A stretch of 64,000 nt of DNA from the NCBI GenBank assembly GCA_002840505.1, contig PHBC01000001.1:829738-893737 (forward strand), written 5' to 3'. The DNA comes from Deltaproteobacteria bacterium HGW-Deltaproteobacteria-2. GTDB lineage: Bacteria; Desulfobacterota; Syntrophia; Syntrophales; Smithellaceae. Shown here one piece after another: positions 55,258-64,000 of this stretch; position 1 is the first letter of the stretch, and the number at the start of each line of letters is the position of its first letter. A model generated the notes under the pieces. That model did no database searches and was not told the DNA's origin. It saw nothing but the letters and a program-made list of their open reading frames with translations. A program made the translations under genes and the position numbers.

Positions 55258-56256
55258 GTGGGTCGCGTCAGTAAGAAACTCAAAATCGGTCTCACCTATG
55301 ATCTGCGCGACGATTACCTGAAAGAAGGATACGGTCTCGAAGAAACTGCCGAATTCGACCTCCCCGACACAATCGAAGCTATCGAAAAAGTAATTTTTGA
55401 CAACGGCTTTATTGCTGATCGCATCGGCAACATAAAAGCGTTGACCCGCCGTCTTGCGGCAGATAATCGCTGGGATCTTGTTTTTAACATTGCCGAGGGA
55501 GTGCATGGCTTTGGCCGTGAAGCGCAGGTTCCCGCACTTCTGGAAGCATATAACATCCCGTATACTTTTTCCGATCCCCTTGGCCACGCCGTTTCTCTTC
55601 ACAAAGGCATTACAAAACAGATTCTGCGCGATCTGGGAATTCCCACGCCTGACTTTGCCATAATTAACAATGCAAAAGATATTGAAAAGGTTACTCTTCC
55701 TTTTCCACTTTTTGCCAAACCGGTGGCGGAAGGAACGGGCAAGGGTATAACGGCGCTTTCCAAAATAACTACTCGTAAAAATCTGCAAAAAGTCTGCAGG
55801 CAGCTTTTAAAGACTTTTCAGCAACCGGTTCTGGTCGAAACATATCTTCCCGGACGCGAATTCACCGTGGGAATTCTGGGAACAGGAAAGGATGCCCGTG
55901 TCCTGGGAGCACTGGAAGTAATTCTGAAGCCCAACGCGGAAAAGAACGCTTATTCTTACGAAAATAAAGAACACTATGATAAACTGGTCCAGTATGTTCT
56001 GGCCAACGATGATGAAGCCCAAAAAGCCATGGAAATCTCCCTGATGGCTTGGCGCGGACTGGATTTAAAAGATGCCGGACGCATTGATTTGCGCTCCAAT
56101 GTTCATGGTGTTCCTCATTTCATGGAAGTCAATTCCCTTGCCGGACTTAATCCCGTGCGGTCTGATTTGCCCATTTTGTGTTCTAAAATAGGAATGAGCT
56201 ATCATAAATTGATAAGTTCCATTATTAAGTCAGCCCTAAAGCGCACGAAAAAATAA
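55258..56256 (+). CDS. ATP-grasp ligase, D-alanine-D-alanine ligase-like (1)
   Basis: 332 residues from GTG 55258; frames reaching further upstream run into kamA and are not credible. ATP-grasp fold with RWDLVFNIAEGVHGFGREAQVPALLEAY, FPLFAKPVAEGTGKGI, VETYLPGREFTVGILG and GRIDLRSNVHGVPHFMEVNSLAGLNP, which matches the Ddl superfamily. The serpentine HGxxGE loop of true Ddl reads EGVHGFGRE, so it need not use D-Ala. Probably joins a carboxylate to an amino group with ATP. It begins 37 bp after kamA and is followed by a second ATP-grasp gene. Confidence 0.8.
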   Translation: MGRVSKKLKIGLTYDLRDDYLKEGYGLEETAEFDLPDTIEAIEKVIFDNGFIADRIGNIKALTRRLAADNRWDLVFNIAEGVHGFGREAQVPALLEAYNIPYTFSDPLGHAVSLHKGITKQILRDLGIPTPDFAIINNAKDIEKVTLPFPLFAKPVAEGTGKGITALSKITTRKNLQKVCRQLLKTFQQPVLVETYLPGREFTVGILGTGKDARVLGALEVILKPNAEKNAYSYENKEHYDKLVQYVLANDDEAQKAMEISLMAWRGLDLKDAGRIDLRSNVHGVPHFMEVNSLAGLNPVRSDLPILCSKIGMSYHKLISSIIKSALKRTKK

Positions 56257-56283
56257 TTATCCATAAATGCCGGTGAAATAAAA

Positions 56284-57279
56284 TTGAAGAAAAAAATATT
56301 AATTTTGCACAGTGATATTTCGCCGGATGCCAGCCAAGACGAACTTGATTGCCTTGAGCAGGCCGAAGCTATAGCCCAAGCTCTGTGCACACTTCATTAC
56401 GAACCCATTCTTCTGCCTTTTGAACTCAATTTAAATCATACAATAACGATGCTGCAATCATTAAAACCTTTGGCTGTTTTCAACATTGTGGAAACTCTGG
56501 ACTCCAAAGGCAATCTGATTCATTTTGCGCCTGCTTTACTTGATTCTTTAAAGATTTCTTATACCGGTTGTCCAACGCAAGCTGTTTTTCAGACATCCAA
56601 TAAACCTCTATCCAAGAAAATCATGCATTCTGCCGGGATTGCCACTCCGGACTGGATAGAGCAGGATGGTTTCAGTTCTCAACAAGAAATTTCCGGGCAC
56701 TATTTAATCAAGTCTTCCTGGGAACATGCCTCCATAGGCCTCGATGAAAACTCGCTCATCATCTACACAAACAAAGCGAAGATATTACAAGAAATGAAAC
56801 GCCGCGAAGAAAAACTTGGCGGCTTCTGTTATGCCGAAGCTTATATTGACGGCCGTGAATTCAATGTCGCGCTAATATCAGATAGGGCTGGCGTCAAAGT
56901 ATTACCAATAGCTGAAATGTTGTTTCAGGATTACGCACCGGACAAATTGAAAATAGTTGATTACAAAGCTAAATGGGACGCGGATTCTTTTGAATACAAC
57001 AATACGATAAGAAAATTTGATTTTGATGACGACGATGCCCCGTTAATATCGTCTTTGAGTGAAATTTCTCTGCAGTGCTGGAATATTTTTTCCCTGCGCG
57101 GTTACGCACGCGTTGATTTTCGTGTTGATAACAACGGCAAGCCCTGGGTACTTGAAATAAATACCAATCCATGCTTATCTCCCGACGCTGGTTTTGCCGC
57201 AGCACTTGCGCAAGCCAATATAAAATATCACGAAGCTATCGGTTTGATACTTGATAATGCATTAAAATCAAGGGCATGA
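56284..57279 (+). CDS. ATP-grasp ligase, D-alanine-D-alanine ligase-like (2)
   Basis: 331 residues from TTG 56284; the SD is weak. N-terminal ILILHSDISPDASQDELDCLEQAEAIAQALC, ATP-grasp residues in YLIKSSWEHASIGLDENS and EAYIDGREFNVALISDRAG, and the metal/phosphate site GYARVDFRVDNNGKPWVLEINTNPCLSPDAGF. Distant paralogue of the previous gene, with different acceptor loops. Two different ATP-grasp ligases in tandem suggest two successive amide or peptide bonds. Its stop codon lies in the left arm of a 11-bp hairpin (57271-57310). Confidence 0.8.
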   Translation: MKKKILILHSDISPDASQDELDCLEQAEAIAQALCTLHYEPILLPFELNLNHTITMLQSLKPLAVFNIVETLDSKGNLIHFAPALLDSLKISYTGCPTQAVFQTSNKPLSKKIMHSAGIATPDWIEQDGFSSQQEISGHYLIKSSWEHASIGLDENSLIIYTNKAKILQEMKRREEKLGGFCYAEAYIDGREFNVALISDRAGVKVLPIAEMLFQDYAPDKLKIVDYKAKWDADSFEYNNTIRKFDFDDDDAPLISSLSEISLQCWNIFSLRGYARVDFRVDNNGKPWVLEINTNPCLSPDAGFAAALAQANIKYHEAIGLILDNALKSRA

Positions 57280-57310
57280 ATTCCAACGCAAGCATTGTGA
57301 TTCATGCCCT
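57271..57310 (+). terminator. Hairpin at the 3' end of the second ligase gene
   Basis: AGGGCATGAAT (57271-57281) and ATTCATGCCCT (57300-57310) form a perfect 11-bp stem with an 18-nt loop. No T-run follows. It may attenuate transcription or stabilise the upstream mRNA, and it splits the cluster into two possible units. Confidence 0.5.
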
Positions 57311-57401
57311 CCGCTATGCGTGATAATTTGACCTGCAAGCTTCCGTGCACTCTGCTTCTGGAGCTTGGGTCTCATTAATTTTTTAAGGAGATTTTAATTC
57401 T

Positions 57402-57749
57402 GTGTTAAGAACCATTGTATTTCTTTTCTTTTCCAATTTATTTATGACCTTCGCCTGGTATGGACATTTAAAAAATTTTAACAGCAAACCTTTATTGTTT
57501 GTTATATTTTTCAGTTGGGGTATAGCTTTCTTTGAATACGTTTTGCAGGTACCCGCCAATAGAATAGGATTTCAATATTACAGTCTGGGACAGCTCAAAA
57601 TTATTCAGGAAGTTATCACAATGATTGTTTTTGCCGGTTTTGCGATTATGTACATGAAACAACCTTTGAAGCTGGATTTTCTCTGGGCGGGACTTTGTCT
57701 TGTCGGCGCGGTTTACTTCATGTTTCGAGAGGGATTGCCTCAATCTTAA
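57402..57749 (+). CDS. DUF486/DMT-family small membrane protein
   Basis: 115 residues from GTG 57402 with SD AAGGAG. Four helices with the DUF486 opening LFFSNLFMTFAWYGHLK and YSLGQLKIIQEVITMIVFAGFAIMYMKQPLKLDFLWAGLCLVGAVYF. Related to small drug/metabolite transporters. If the cluster makes a small molecule, this could carry it; that is speculation from position. 7 bp before the GNAT gene. Confidence 0.8.
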   Translation: MLRTIVFLFFSNLFMTFAWYGHLKNFNSKPLLFVIFFSWGIAFFEYVLQVPANRIGFQYYSLGQLKIIQEVITMIVFAGFAIMYMKQPLKLDFLWAGLCLVGAVYFMFREGLPQS

Positions 57750-57755
57750 TATTTT

Positions 57756-58238
57756 ATGAAAAATTTTACCTATCGTCAACAGATTCAGCCTTCGGATATC
57801 GGAGCCATTGCCGATATCGTAAAATCAAGCGGCTTTTTTTCCGACGAGGAGGTAGCAATAGCCATAGAACTGGCTGAAGAAAAGCTGGAAAAGCAGGAAG
57901 CCAGCTCTTACCGGTTTTTATTTGCCGAAAATAAAAATCGTGTCATCGGATATGCATGTTATGGCCTCATTCCCGCAACCTCTTCCAGTTACGACATTTA
58001 TTGGATCGCCGTCCACAAAACCATGATCGGCAAGGGACTGGGCAAGCTTCTTTTGGCCGAAACCGAAAAATTCATTTACCAGAGTGGCGGCAGACAGGTT
58101 TATGCAGAAACATCATCAAGAGACCAGTACAAACCAACCCATGGTTTTTATGAGAACTGCGGTTATCGAAAAGAAGCTTTCTTGAAAGATTTTTATACGG
58201 AAGGCGACAGCAAAATTATATACGCAAAAACTCTTTAA
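57756..58238 (+). CDS. GNAT-family acetyltransferase of the kamA cluster
   Basis: 160 residues. Acetyl-CoA binding core IYWIAVHKTMIGKGLGKLLLAETEKFI, ETSSRDQYKPTHGFYENCGYRKEA and conserved FAENKNRVIGYACYG. Too short and too different to be the beta-lysine N6-acetyltransferase AblB, which is about 270 residues. It lies with the kamA genes and so may acetylate a product of that pathway. No SD is obvious. Confidence 0.75.
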   Translation: MKNFTYRQQIQPSDIGAIADIVKSSGFFSDEEVAIAIELAEEKLEKQEASSYRFLFAENKNRVIGYACYGLIPATSSSYDIYWIAVHKTMIGKGLGKLLLAETEKFIYQSGGRQVYAETSSRDQYKPTHGFYENCGYRKEAFLKDFYTEGDSKIIYAKTL

Positions 58239-58381
58239 TAACATATAGTAAGCCCTCAAAACGAAAATGTCATGCTTTAAAACAACTTGCATTTTTTTTC
58301 AAAATTCGCTAGAGCACTGCCAGCATTTTTATAACGTTTTAACAACATTAATTTATTACGGAACGCAAGGAGGATTTTCTC

Positions 58382-59002
58382 ATGCGCTTGTTCCCTAAAG
58401 AAGAAAATTTTTTTGAACTTTTTGAAGAACTTGCTGATAAAATTGAAGAAGGCGGCAAGCTTTTTCTGGAAATGGCTCAAACCAGGGATTATTCCGACGT
58501 AAGAGTTGCCAAACTCAAAGAAGTTGAGCATGAGGCTGACGGCATTACCCATAAAACATACGAAAAAATGCACAAAACATTTCTCACGCCCATAGATCGA
58601 GAAGATATTTATGCGCTAGTTAACAAAATGGACAGTATTATGGACGTCATCGAAGCTACCGCTGTCCGTATTCATCTTTATAAAGTCAAAAGAACATCCG
58701 ATGAAATAATCAAACAGGCTCAAATTCTGAACGACGCTATAAAGAAAGTAAAAAGCATTGTTCACGCCATGCGCAATATGAAAAACTCCGCAATGATTCT
58801 GGCGGATTGCGTGGAAATTAACACACTGGAAAATGCCGGTGACATTACTTTAAGATCCATCATGGCTAATCTTTTCGAAACCGAAAAAGACGCCATTGAA
58901 CTTATAAAGTGGAAAGATATTTTTCAACTCCTGGAAGAAGCAATTGACGTTTGTGAAGATGTATCCAACATCGTTGAAGGGATTGTCCTGAAACATGCTT
59001 GA
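58382..59002 (+). CDS. DUF47 PhoU-like protein, phosphate transporter accessory
   Basis: 206 residues, all helical, with EVEHEADGITHKTYEKMHKTFLTPIDREDIYALVNKMDSIMDVIEATAVRIHL, characteristic of DUF47. Often coupled to PiT transporters and thought to control them. SD AAGGAGG before ATG. The PiT gene begins inside its stop (58995-59002). Confidence 0.88.
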   Translation: MRLFPKEENFFELFEELADKIEEGGKLFLEMAQTRDYSDVRVAKLKEVEHEADGITHKTYEKMHKTFLTPIDREDIYALVNKMDSIMDVIEATAVRIHLYKVKRTSDEIIKQAQILNDAIKKVKSIVHAMRNMKNSAMILADCVEINTLENAGDITLRSIMANLFETEKDAIELIKWKDIFQLLEEAIDVCEDVSNIVEGIVLKHA

Positions 59003-59996
59003 TTCAATGGCTTTTGTCATTTTTCTCGTTTTTGTCGCGCTTGTTTTTGATTTCATCAATGGTTTTCATGACTCTTCTAATTCCATTTCCACTATTGTTT
59101 CCACTCGTGTTCTTTCTCCCAAATATGCGGTACTCTGGGCGGCATTCTTTAATTTTGTAGCCGCCTTTTTTATCGGCACAGCGGTAGCGCATACTATCGG
59201 CAGAGGCATCATTCATATTGAAATTGTAGATAATTTAGTGATTCTTGCCGCCCTTAGCGGCGCCATAATCTGGAATCTTACAACATGGTATTTCGGATTG
59301 CCCAGCAGTTCATCGCATGCCCTGATTGGCGGTCTTATCGGTGCGGGTGTTGCCAAAGCGGGTACCAGCACACTCGTTTGGTCGGGCATAATAAAAACGA
59401 CAGCCTTCATTGTTCTTTCACCGGCCATAGGCATGTTTTTAGGCTTCTTCTTTATGGTACTTTCTATGAATCTAAACCGCAATTCCAACATGGCCCGTTC
59501 TGATAAGCTTTATCGAAAATTACAATTTGTTTCTTCGGCGATATATTCACTCGGCCACGGCATGAATGATGCGCAGAAAACTATTGGAATAATTGCAATA
59601 GTTCTTTACAGCAAGGGTCTGATTAACTCCAATTTCAACATCCCTTATTGGATTATTATCATGTGTTATTCTACCATTGCATTGGGAACAATGTTCGGCG
59701 GCTGGCGAATTGTAAAAACTATGGGAACAAAAATTACTAAACTACAGCCAATTGGCGGATTTAGCGCTGAGGCGGCCGCGGCCTGTGCAATTATCGGAGC
59801 GTCAATAGGAGGTATCCCCGTTAGCACAACTCATACCATTACCGGCGCGATTGTTGGCGTCGGGTCCACCAAAAGACTCTCTGCCGTGCGCTGGGGCGTC
59901 GCCGGAAACATTATCTGGGCATGGATTTTAACCATACCCATTTCCGCTTTCATTTCCGCCGTAACATACTTTCTCATCTCATCTTTCATCCAATAA
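58995..59996 (+). CDS. pit: PiT-family inorganic phosphate transporter
   Basis: 333 residues, about 10 membrane helices. PiT signatures DFINGFHDSSNSIST near the start and GHGMNDAQKTIGI plus GFSAEAAAACAI in the second half. Low-affinity phosphate/metal symport or Na-coupled transport, complementing the high-affinity Pst system at 37-41 kb. ATG 58995 overlaps DUF47 by 8 bp; an ATG at 59007 is possible. Confidence 0.9.
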   Translation: MLDSMAFVIFLVFVALVFDFINGFHDSSNSISTIVSTRVLSPKYAVLWAAFFNFVAAFFIGTAVAHTIGRGIIHIEIVDNLVILAALSGAIIWNLTTWYFGLPSSSSHALIGGLIGAGVAKAGTSTLVWSGIIKTTAFIVLSPAIGMFLGFFFMVLSMNLNRNSNMARSDKLYRKLQFVSSAIYSLGHGMNDAQKTIGIIAIVLYSKGLINSNFNIPYWIIIMCYSTIALGTMFGGWRIVKTMGTKITKLQPIGGFSAEAAAACAIIGASIGGIPVSTTHTITGAIVGVGSTKRLSAVRWGVAGNIIWAWILTIPISAFISAVTYFLISSFIQ

Positions 59997-60100
59997 TAAC
60001 AATTCATCCGGCACTGGCGGAAAATAATATTGATAATTTTCTGATTTTGCCGTAAATCTGTTTTCACGTTTCATTTCATATAAAATCAACGGAGAGCTTT

Positions 60101-61366
60101 ATGTCTCAAAAGCTATTGCCTTTTACCAAAAACCAAATCGAAAAAATAATAAAACAATATCCGACGCCTTTTCATCTTTACGACGAAAAAGCTATTCGGG
60201 AAAACGCGCGCGCCTTTAAGAACGCTTTTAACTGGAATAAAGGTTTTAAAGAATTTTACGCTATCAAAGCCGCCCCCAATCCCTATTTGATGAAAATCCT
60301 GCATAAGGAAGGCTATGGCGCTGATTGCAGTTCACTGGCCGAACTGATTATGGCGCAAAAAACCGGTGTAACCGGTGAAGAAATCATGTTTTCTTCCAAC
60401 GACACGCCCGTGGAAGATTTTCTACTGGCCAAAAAATTAAAAGCCATCATCAACTTGGACGATATCAGCCACATTGCCTATCTCGAAAAATGCGCCGGAC
60501 TCCCTTCTTTGATTTGCTTCCGCTACAATCCCGGCAAGTTGAAAAAAGGTAACCATATTATCGGCCACCCTGAAGAAGCAAAATACGGCTTCACCAGAGA
60601 ACAGCTTTTTGAAGGCTATAAAATTTGCAAAGAAAAAGGCGTTAAACGATTCGGCATTCATACCATGGTCGCCTCCAACGAACTCGATGCCTATTATTTT
60701 GAAGAAACCGCTGAAATATTGTTTCAACTTGTAGCGGAAATTTCACAAAAGCTGAAAATCAAATTTGAATTTGTCAATATCGGCGGGGGAGTGGGCATAC
60801 CTTACCGGCCGGAACAAAAACGCATTGACCTTAAAGTAATGAGCCACGGCATCAAGAAACAATACGAAAAAATTATTGTTGCCAACGGCCTTGCCCCACT
60901 GAAGCTTTTTACGGAATGCGGCCGATATATCACCGGCCCTTATGGTTATCTAGTCTCACGTGTTTTGCATATTAAAGACACTTATAAAAAATTCGCCGGC
61001 TTGGATTCCTGCATGGCCAACCTGATGCGTCCCGCTCTTTACGGCGCGTATCATCATATAACTGTAATGGGTAAAGAAAATAAACCTCGTAATGTTGTTT
61101 ATGATGTCACCGGCTCGCTTTGTGAAAACAATGATAAATTCGCTATCGATCGCAAACTTCCCAAACTCGACCAGGGTGATATCATAGTAATTCATGACGC
61201 CGGCGCTCATGGATTTGCCATGGGCTTTAATTACAACGGCAAGCTTCGCTCAGCAGAACTACTTTTAAGAGCAAACGGCGACGTTGTGCAAATCCGCCGT
61301 TCTGAAACAGTCAAAGACTACTTTGCTACTTTAGATTTCAACGGTTTGACTGACTTTAGGGTGTAA
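60101..61366 (+). CDS. lysA: Diaminopimelate decarboxylase-like PLP enzyme
   Basis: 421 residues, fold type III. PLP lysine in FYAIKAAPNPYL, GGGVGIPYRPE for the phosphate, ECGRYITGPYGYLVSRV, and CENNDKFA with HDAGAHGFAMGFNYNG near the end. These fit diaminopimelate decarboxylase of the longer, ENNDKFA-containing group; carboxynorspermidine or ornithine decarboxylases are alternatives. It would make lysine, the presumed substrate of the KamA encoded 5 kb upstream. SD GGAGAG. No other lysine genes are here. Confidence 0.75.
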   Translation: MSQKLLPFTKNQIEKIIKQYPTPFHLYDEKAIRENARAFKNAFNWNKGFKEFYAIKAAPNPYLMKILHKEGYGADCSSLAELIMAQKTGVTGEEIMFSSNDTPVEDFLLAKKLKAIINLDDISHIAYLEKCAGLPSLICFRYNPGKLKKGNHIIGHPEEAKYGFTREQLFEGYKICKEKGVKRFGIHTMVASNELDAYYFEETAEILFQLVAEISQKLKIKFEFVNIGGGVGIPYRPEQKRIDLKVMSHGIKKQYEKIIVANGLAPLKLFTECGRYITGPYGYLVSRVLHIKDTYKKFAGLDSCMANLMRPALYGAYHHITVMGKENKPRNVVYDVTGSLCENNDKFAIDRKLPKLDQGDIIVIHDAGAHGFAMGFNYNGKLRSAELLLRANGDVVQIRRSETVKDYFATLDFNGLTDFRV

Positions 61367-61458
61367 GCATAAAGCAAAAAATATTATAAATATTTCTTTG
61401 GAAATGTTGTTATTCTTATTTTTTCAATTCACATAACATTTTATGGCCGTTATTTCCT

Positions 61459-61487
61459 TTGACATTCAAGGAACTTATTTGTATATT
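61459..61487 (+). promoter_or_regulatory. Sigma-70-type promoter for the HD-GYP gene
   Basis: TTGACA (61459-61464), 17-bp spacer, TATATT (61482-61487). Leader of about 110 nt before ATG 61605; SD AGGAAG. Confidence 0.6.
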
Positions 61488-61604
61488 TTACAGTGAAATA
61501 AGATATATTCTCTTTCCTATGATTAAGAACAATCAAACGGCCACGTTAATTGATTAATTAACGTTTAATCTATCAAATTATTTACATACACAGGAAGCAA
61601 CTAC

Positions 61605-63398
61605 ATGCAGGATACATCCCTTCGGTTATTAATGGTTGAAGATTCGAAAGATGATGAGTTTCTTATAATACGCGGACTAAAAAAAGGTGGATACAATCCG
61701 GCATATGAACGAATAGAAACCGCCTCCGCCATGAAAAAAGCCCTCAAAGAAAAGCAATGGGACATTATCCTTTGCGATTATAAGCTGCCGAAATTCAATG
61801 CTCACTCAGCCATTACACTATTAAAAGAAGTAAAAATCGACATACCTATTATCATTGTATCCGGAACTATTGGTGAAAATGAGGCTATAGACTGCATGCG
61901 TTTAGGCGCGCAAGATTATATCATGAAGGAAAACTTATCACGCCTTTGCCCGGCCATAGCCAGAGAAATACAAGATGTAAAAGTCAGAGCAGAACAAAGG
62001 CGTACAGAGGAGAAATTACGCCACGAGGAACAACTATTCAGGACTTTTACAGAACAAGATTCTGATTTGATTATTCTAATAAATAAAGATTTTCAAATCA
62101 CTTATAGTAATCCTGCGGTGGAAAGCTTTCTGGGAATCAAGAAAGAAGAAATCATAGGAAGTAAAGTATATAATTATCTTCACCCTGATGATTTGGAACC
62201 TGTGAGAGATATACTTGATACATTTTTAAAGGATACAAGTACCAATATTAAGAATGCTGAATTTCGCATTTGTAACAAGGACGGAACATGGCACACAGTC
62301 GAAGCTGTAGGAACAAATCTGGTGCACAATAATGTCTTTGAAACAGTTGTTGTTAAACTCCGTGATATCACAGATCGCAAGAAGGCGGAAAAATCGTTGA
62401 AGGCCAGCGAAGAACGTTACCGTCTTCTTGCGGATAACGTGGCCGATGTAATCTTAACCTTGGACATGAATTTTCAATATACTTATGTCAGTCCTTCCGC
62501 TTACCATCTCTTCGGACATACAGTTAATGAATTAATGGCTATGAAAGTAAAAGACCTGGCCACGCCTGAAACATTTAGCCATCTCGTTAATGTCTTTTCA
62601 GAAGAATTGGAGATAGAAAAAAGAGCGGACAAGGATTTGACAAGATCACGGGTGCTGGAATCTCAATACATGCGTAAGGATGGAGTTAAAATATGGGTAG
62701 AGAGCAAGCTTACTTTTCTCAGGGATGAAAATAACACGGCCGTGGGAATTCTCAGCATTGTGCGCGACATTACTGACCGAAAGGAAGCGGAGAGCAGACT
62801 TCATCAAAGCCTTGATAGCCTAAAGAAAGCGGTTAGCACAACTATTCAGGTTTTGGTGTCAGCTTTGGAATCCAGAGATCCTTACACGACAGGTCATCAG
62901 TCCCGGGCTTCCGATCTGGCCTGTGCCATAACTACAGAGATGGGATTAGATCAGGATAAAGTTGAAGGAATTCGCATGGCAAGCATCATTCATGACATTG
63001 GCAAATTAGCGGTCCCCACGGAGATATTGGCCAAGCCCGGCAAATTGACAGACATTGAATTTTTACTGATTAAACAACATTCTCAGACCGGATACGAGAT
63101 GTTGAAGGATGTGGAATCTCCATGGCCGCTGGCGCAAATTGTTCACCAACATCACGAGCGAATGAACGGCACAGGTTATCCCCAAAATCTGAAAGGAGAT
63201 GAGATTCTTTTGGAGTCACGCATTTTGGCTGTCGCTGATGTTGTGGAGGCCATTTCTTCCAACCGTCCTTACCGGCCGTCCTTGGGTATTGACTTCGCGC
63301 TTGAAGAGATCGATAAAAATAAAGGAATTCTTTATGACGATGTCGTCGCCAACGCTTGCCTGAATTTATTCCGGGAAAGAGGATTTCAACTCAAATAA
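61605..63398 (+). CDS. Response regulator with two PAS domains and HD-GYP phosphodiesterase
   Basis: 597 residues. Receiver domain 5-125 with DD pair early and Asp58 in ILCDYKLPK; PAS ~140-255 and PAS ~270-395, each followed by RDITDRKEAE-type PAC tails; HD-GYP ~405-590 with HDIGKLAVP and HHERMNGTGYP. HD-GYP domains hydrolyse cyclic di-GMP. PAS domains may sense redox or ligands and the receiver links it to a kinase not in this window. A PilZ receptor gene follows 80 bp downstream. Confidence 0.9.
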   Translation: MQDTSLRLLMVEDSKDDEFLIIRGLKKGGYNPAYERIETASAMKKALKEKQWDIILCDYKLPKFNAHSAITLLKEVKIDIPIIIVSGTIGENEAIDCMRLGAQDYIMKENLSRLCPAIAREIQDVKVRAEQRRTEEKLRHEEQLFRTFTEQDSDLIILINKDFQITYSNPAVESFLGIKKEEIIGSKVYNYLHPDDLEPVRDILDTFLKDTSTNIKNAEFRICNKDGTWHTVEAVGTNLVHNNVFETVVVKLRDITDRKKAEKSLKASEERYRLLADNVADVILTLDMNFQYTYVSPSAYHLFGHTVNELMAMKVKDLATPETFSHLVNVFSEELEIEKRADKDLTRSRVLESQYMRKDGVKIWVESKLTFLRDENNTAVGILSIVRDITDRKEAESRLHQSLDSLKKAVSTTIQVLVSALESRDPYTTGHQSRASDLACAITTEMGLDQDKVEGIRMASIIHDIGKLAVPTEILAKPGKLTDIEFLLIKQHSQTGYEMLKDVESPWPLAQIVHQHHERMNGTGYPQNLKGDEILLESRILAVADVVEAISSNRPYRPSLGIDFALEEIDKNKGILYDDVVANACLNLFRERGFQLK

Positions 63399-63478
63399 GA
63401 TGGAGAGAACAGTCCATGCTATAGAAAAACGTTTTTATAATTTTTAATCGTTATTTATACAAAAAGGTTTATATTGTT

Positions 63479-63886
63479 ATGAACGAACAAAGAAAAGCGG
63501 AACGCCTGAGGGAATTAAACGAGATTACAATATCTTTGATCTCCAAAGGAAAAAATATTCCTCAAGAAAAAATCTCATATAATTACAGTGAGGATATCTC
63601 TGCGACCGGCACTAAAATTCGTGGGAATATTCTTCTGCCTGTCGATACTCTCCTCCAGATAGATTTCAGATTAAAGACTCTGAAAAAACAGATCACCGCA
63701 GTCGGCAAAATAAAATGGATCAAGGTCATTATTGAAGATAAGTATTATGAGGCTGGTGTGGAGTTTGTCAATACAACCGACGAAGCGATCCAGATAATTG
63801 AGAATTACGTTTCGTGGAAACAAACCAGTAGAAGGCTGAATCCATTTTGGATTTTTACAAAATTTAACGAACTAGAACCCAAGTAG
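63479..63886 (+). CDS. PilZ-domain protein
   Basis: 135 residues. Arg-rich start MNEQRKAERLREL and the SEDISATGTKI motif resemble the RxxxR and (D/N)xSxxG of PilZ, although Arg spacing is unusual, so c-di-GMP binding is probable but unproven. Beta-rich core followed by a helical tail. Located after an HD-GYP gene, giving a turnover/receptor pair. No SD is visible before ATG 63479. Confidence 0.75.
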   Translation: MNEQRKAERLRELNEITISLISKGKNIPQEKISYNYSEDISATGTKIRGNILLPVDTLLQIDFRLKTLKKQITAVGKIKWIKVIIEDKYYEAGVEFVNTTDEAIQIIENYVSWKQTSRRLNPFWIFTKFNELEPK

Positions 63887-63955
63887 ACAAAGCGCACCCG
63901 GACTATAAAATTCTTATAAGAAATCTTGCTATATTTTGATTAGTTATGATAAGCA

Positions 63956-63981
63956 TTTCCACGATGGCAACATCGTGGAAA
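63956..63981 (+). terminator. Hairpin with GCAA tetraloop
   Basis: TTTCCACGATG (63956-63966), GCAA, CATCGTGGAAA (63971-63981): perfect 11-bp stem. No T-run follows immediately, so termination is possible but uncertain. Confidence 0.55.
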
Positions 63982-64000
63982 GAGACAGTTTTAATACCAT

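Overview
The window reads as a chromosomal segment of an anaerobic Gram-negative bacterium with moderate GC. The best guess is Desulfobacterota of the Syntrophus/Smithella type (Syntrophales). This is an inference from the mix of genes: ferredoxin-like glutamate synthase parts, an ADP-forming acyl-CoA synthetase-like protein, a NifA-type activator, KamA, an outer-membrane barrel, Mla/MCE lipid transport and HD-GYP/PilZ signalling. No rRNA or marker tree supports it. I saw no prophage, transposase, CRISPR array, rRNA or tRNA. Mobile DNA is limited to short palindromic intergenic repeats.

Layout. 1-9 kb: a truncated FAD/Fe-S oxidoreductase, a glutamate synthase split over three genes, and a KaiC-like/PEP-synthase-like fusion. 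9-16 kb: an orphan sensor behind a sigma-54 promoter, a NifA-type activator, an aminotransferase, a DEAD-box helicase and small enzymes. 16-27 kb: an acyl-CoA synthetase-like gene, membrane proteins, a zinc peptidase, a HEPN gene pair, a DUF2339/DUF3999 pair and mnmG, with several repeats. 27-32 kb: a radical SAM gene, hisH-hisF, pdxS-pdxT and an acetyltransferase without a normal start codon.

32-45 kb is a nutrient-sensing block. One operon, amt-glnK-small Fis protein-barrel porin, sits behind a sigma-54 promoter. Then come phoB and pstS-arsC-pstCAB-phoU-phoR behind a Pho box, and a second amt-glnB pair on the other strand behind its own sigma-54 promoter. The NifA-type protein at 10.4-12.0 kb is one candidate activator for these promoters. 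45-50 kb: an MCE/Mla operon whose ATPase gene lacks the P-loop half, then a Deg-type protease and a perfect parS site.

50-58 kb: a TetR regulator with two operators, a thioredoxin-rhodanese-DoxX/MauE operon, mutM, and a cluster of kamA, two ATP-grasp ligases, a DUF486 membrane protein and a GNAT. I consider this the best candidate for an undescribed small-molecule pathway. 58-64 kb: DUF47 plus PiT phosphate transporter, lysA-like decarboxylase, an HD-GYP response regulator and a PilZ protein. Most repeats and terminator-like hairpins sit between genes. Two repeat copies lie at the 3' ends of minus-strand genes, and one supplies the stop codon of mnmG.
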